Assembly (NCBI GenBank): GCA_964370795.1
Contig: CAYJME010000194.1
Location: forward strand, 1 to 6,338
Source: JAHFOW01 sp964370795
GTDB taxonomy: Bacteria; Planctomycetota; Brocadiia; Brocadiales; Brocadiaceae
DNA: 6,338 bases
Direction: 5' to 3'
Position numbers and translations under genes: made by a program. The notes beneath the pieces are model-generated. The model ran no database searches. It worked only from the letters and a program-made list of their open reading frames with translations, and was not told where the DNA came from. Shown piece after piece: positions 6,274-6,338 of this stretch; position 1 is the first letter of the stretch; every line of letters begins with the position of its first letter.

Positions 6274-6338
6274 ATGGAAAAGGCAATTTTGTTAAATGAG
6301 ATAAAATTTATGGAATTAAAGCTTCATGCCTTAAAGGC
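6274..6338 (+). CDS. Start of an unrecognised gene, cut by the right edge
   Basis: From the ATG at 6274 the frame is open for 21 codons to the edge and begins MEKAILLNEIKFMELKLHAL, a charged, probably helical segment. The perfect ribosome binding site 5 bases upstream is the main reason to call it a gene. I do not recognise the family. Its place 105 bp after a broken antitoxin gene would suit a second small antitoxin or other accessory protein, but that is only a guess from context. Confidence 0.55.
   Translation, partial: MEKAILLNEIKFMELKLHALK

Overview
The window looks like ordinary bacterial chromosome of moderate, slightly AT-leaning base composition, with an accessory fringe at its right end. 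Five protein genes and one tRNA gene all lie on the minus strand, so the main block reads from right to left. The set (LarB, TsaD, a periplasmic S41 protease, a two-subunit transketolase), the scarcity of Shine-Dalgarno sequences and the hairpin-rich intergenic repeats would fit an anaerobic Gram-negative-type bacterium. An anammox planctomycete (Brocadiales) is one guess from general resemblance. Nothing in the sequence proves it.

Layout in transcription order of the minus strand: a sigma-70-type promoter (5646-5674) drives tRNA-Phe(GAA) (5521-5596, CCA encoded). Next come the N-terminal transketolase subunit (5339-4512), a 150-bp spacer filled by an imperfect fold-back repeat (4396-4499), the C-terminal transketolase subunit (4361-3417), and ctpA (3420-2077), which overlaps it by ATGA. 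An intrinsic terminator (2037-2011) closes that unit only 11 bp before the tsaD start (1999-992). A repeat-rich gap with several hairpins follows (about 739-991), then larB, which runs off the left edge (738-1).

The right end (5597-6338) differs. It holds about 400 bp of AT-rich non-coding DNA, then on the plus strand a Phd/YefM-type antitoxin gene that appears broken by a short deletion (6003-6168), then the first 21 codons of an unrecognised small gene with a strong ribosome binding site (6274 onward).

Functionally, the transketolase halves should assemble into one thiamine-diphosphate enzyme of the non-oxidative pentose phosphate pathway. CtpA processes or degrades exported proteins, TsaD makes the t6A modification of ANN-decoding tRNAs, and LarB starts synthesis of the nickel-pincer nucleotide. 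No pathway links them all; this is a housekeeping neighbourhood. I found no convincing new multi-gene system. The points most worth a second look are the terminator abutting tsaD, the fold-back repeat between the transketolase genes, and the decayed antitoxin.
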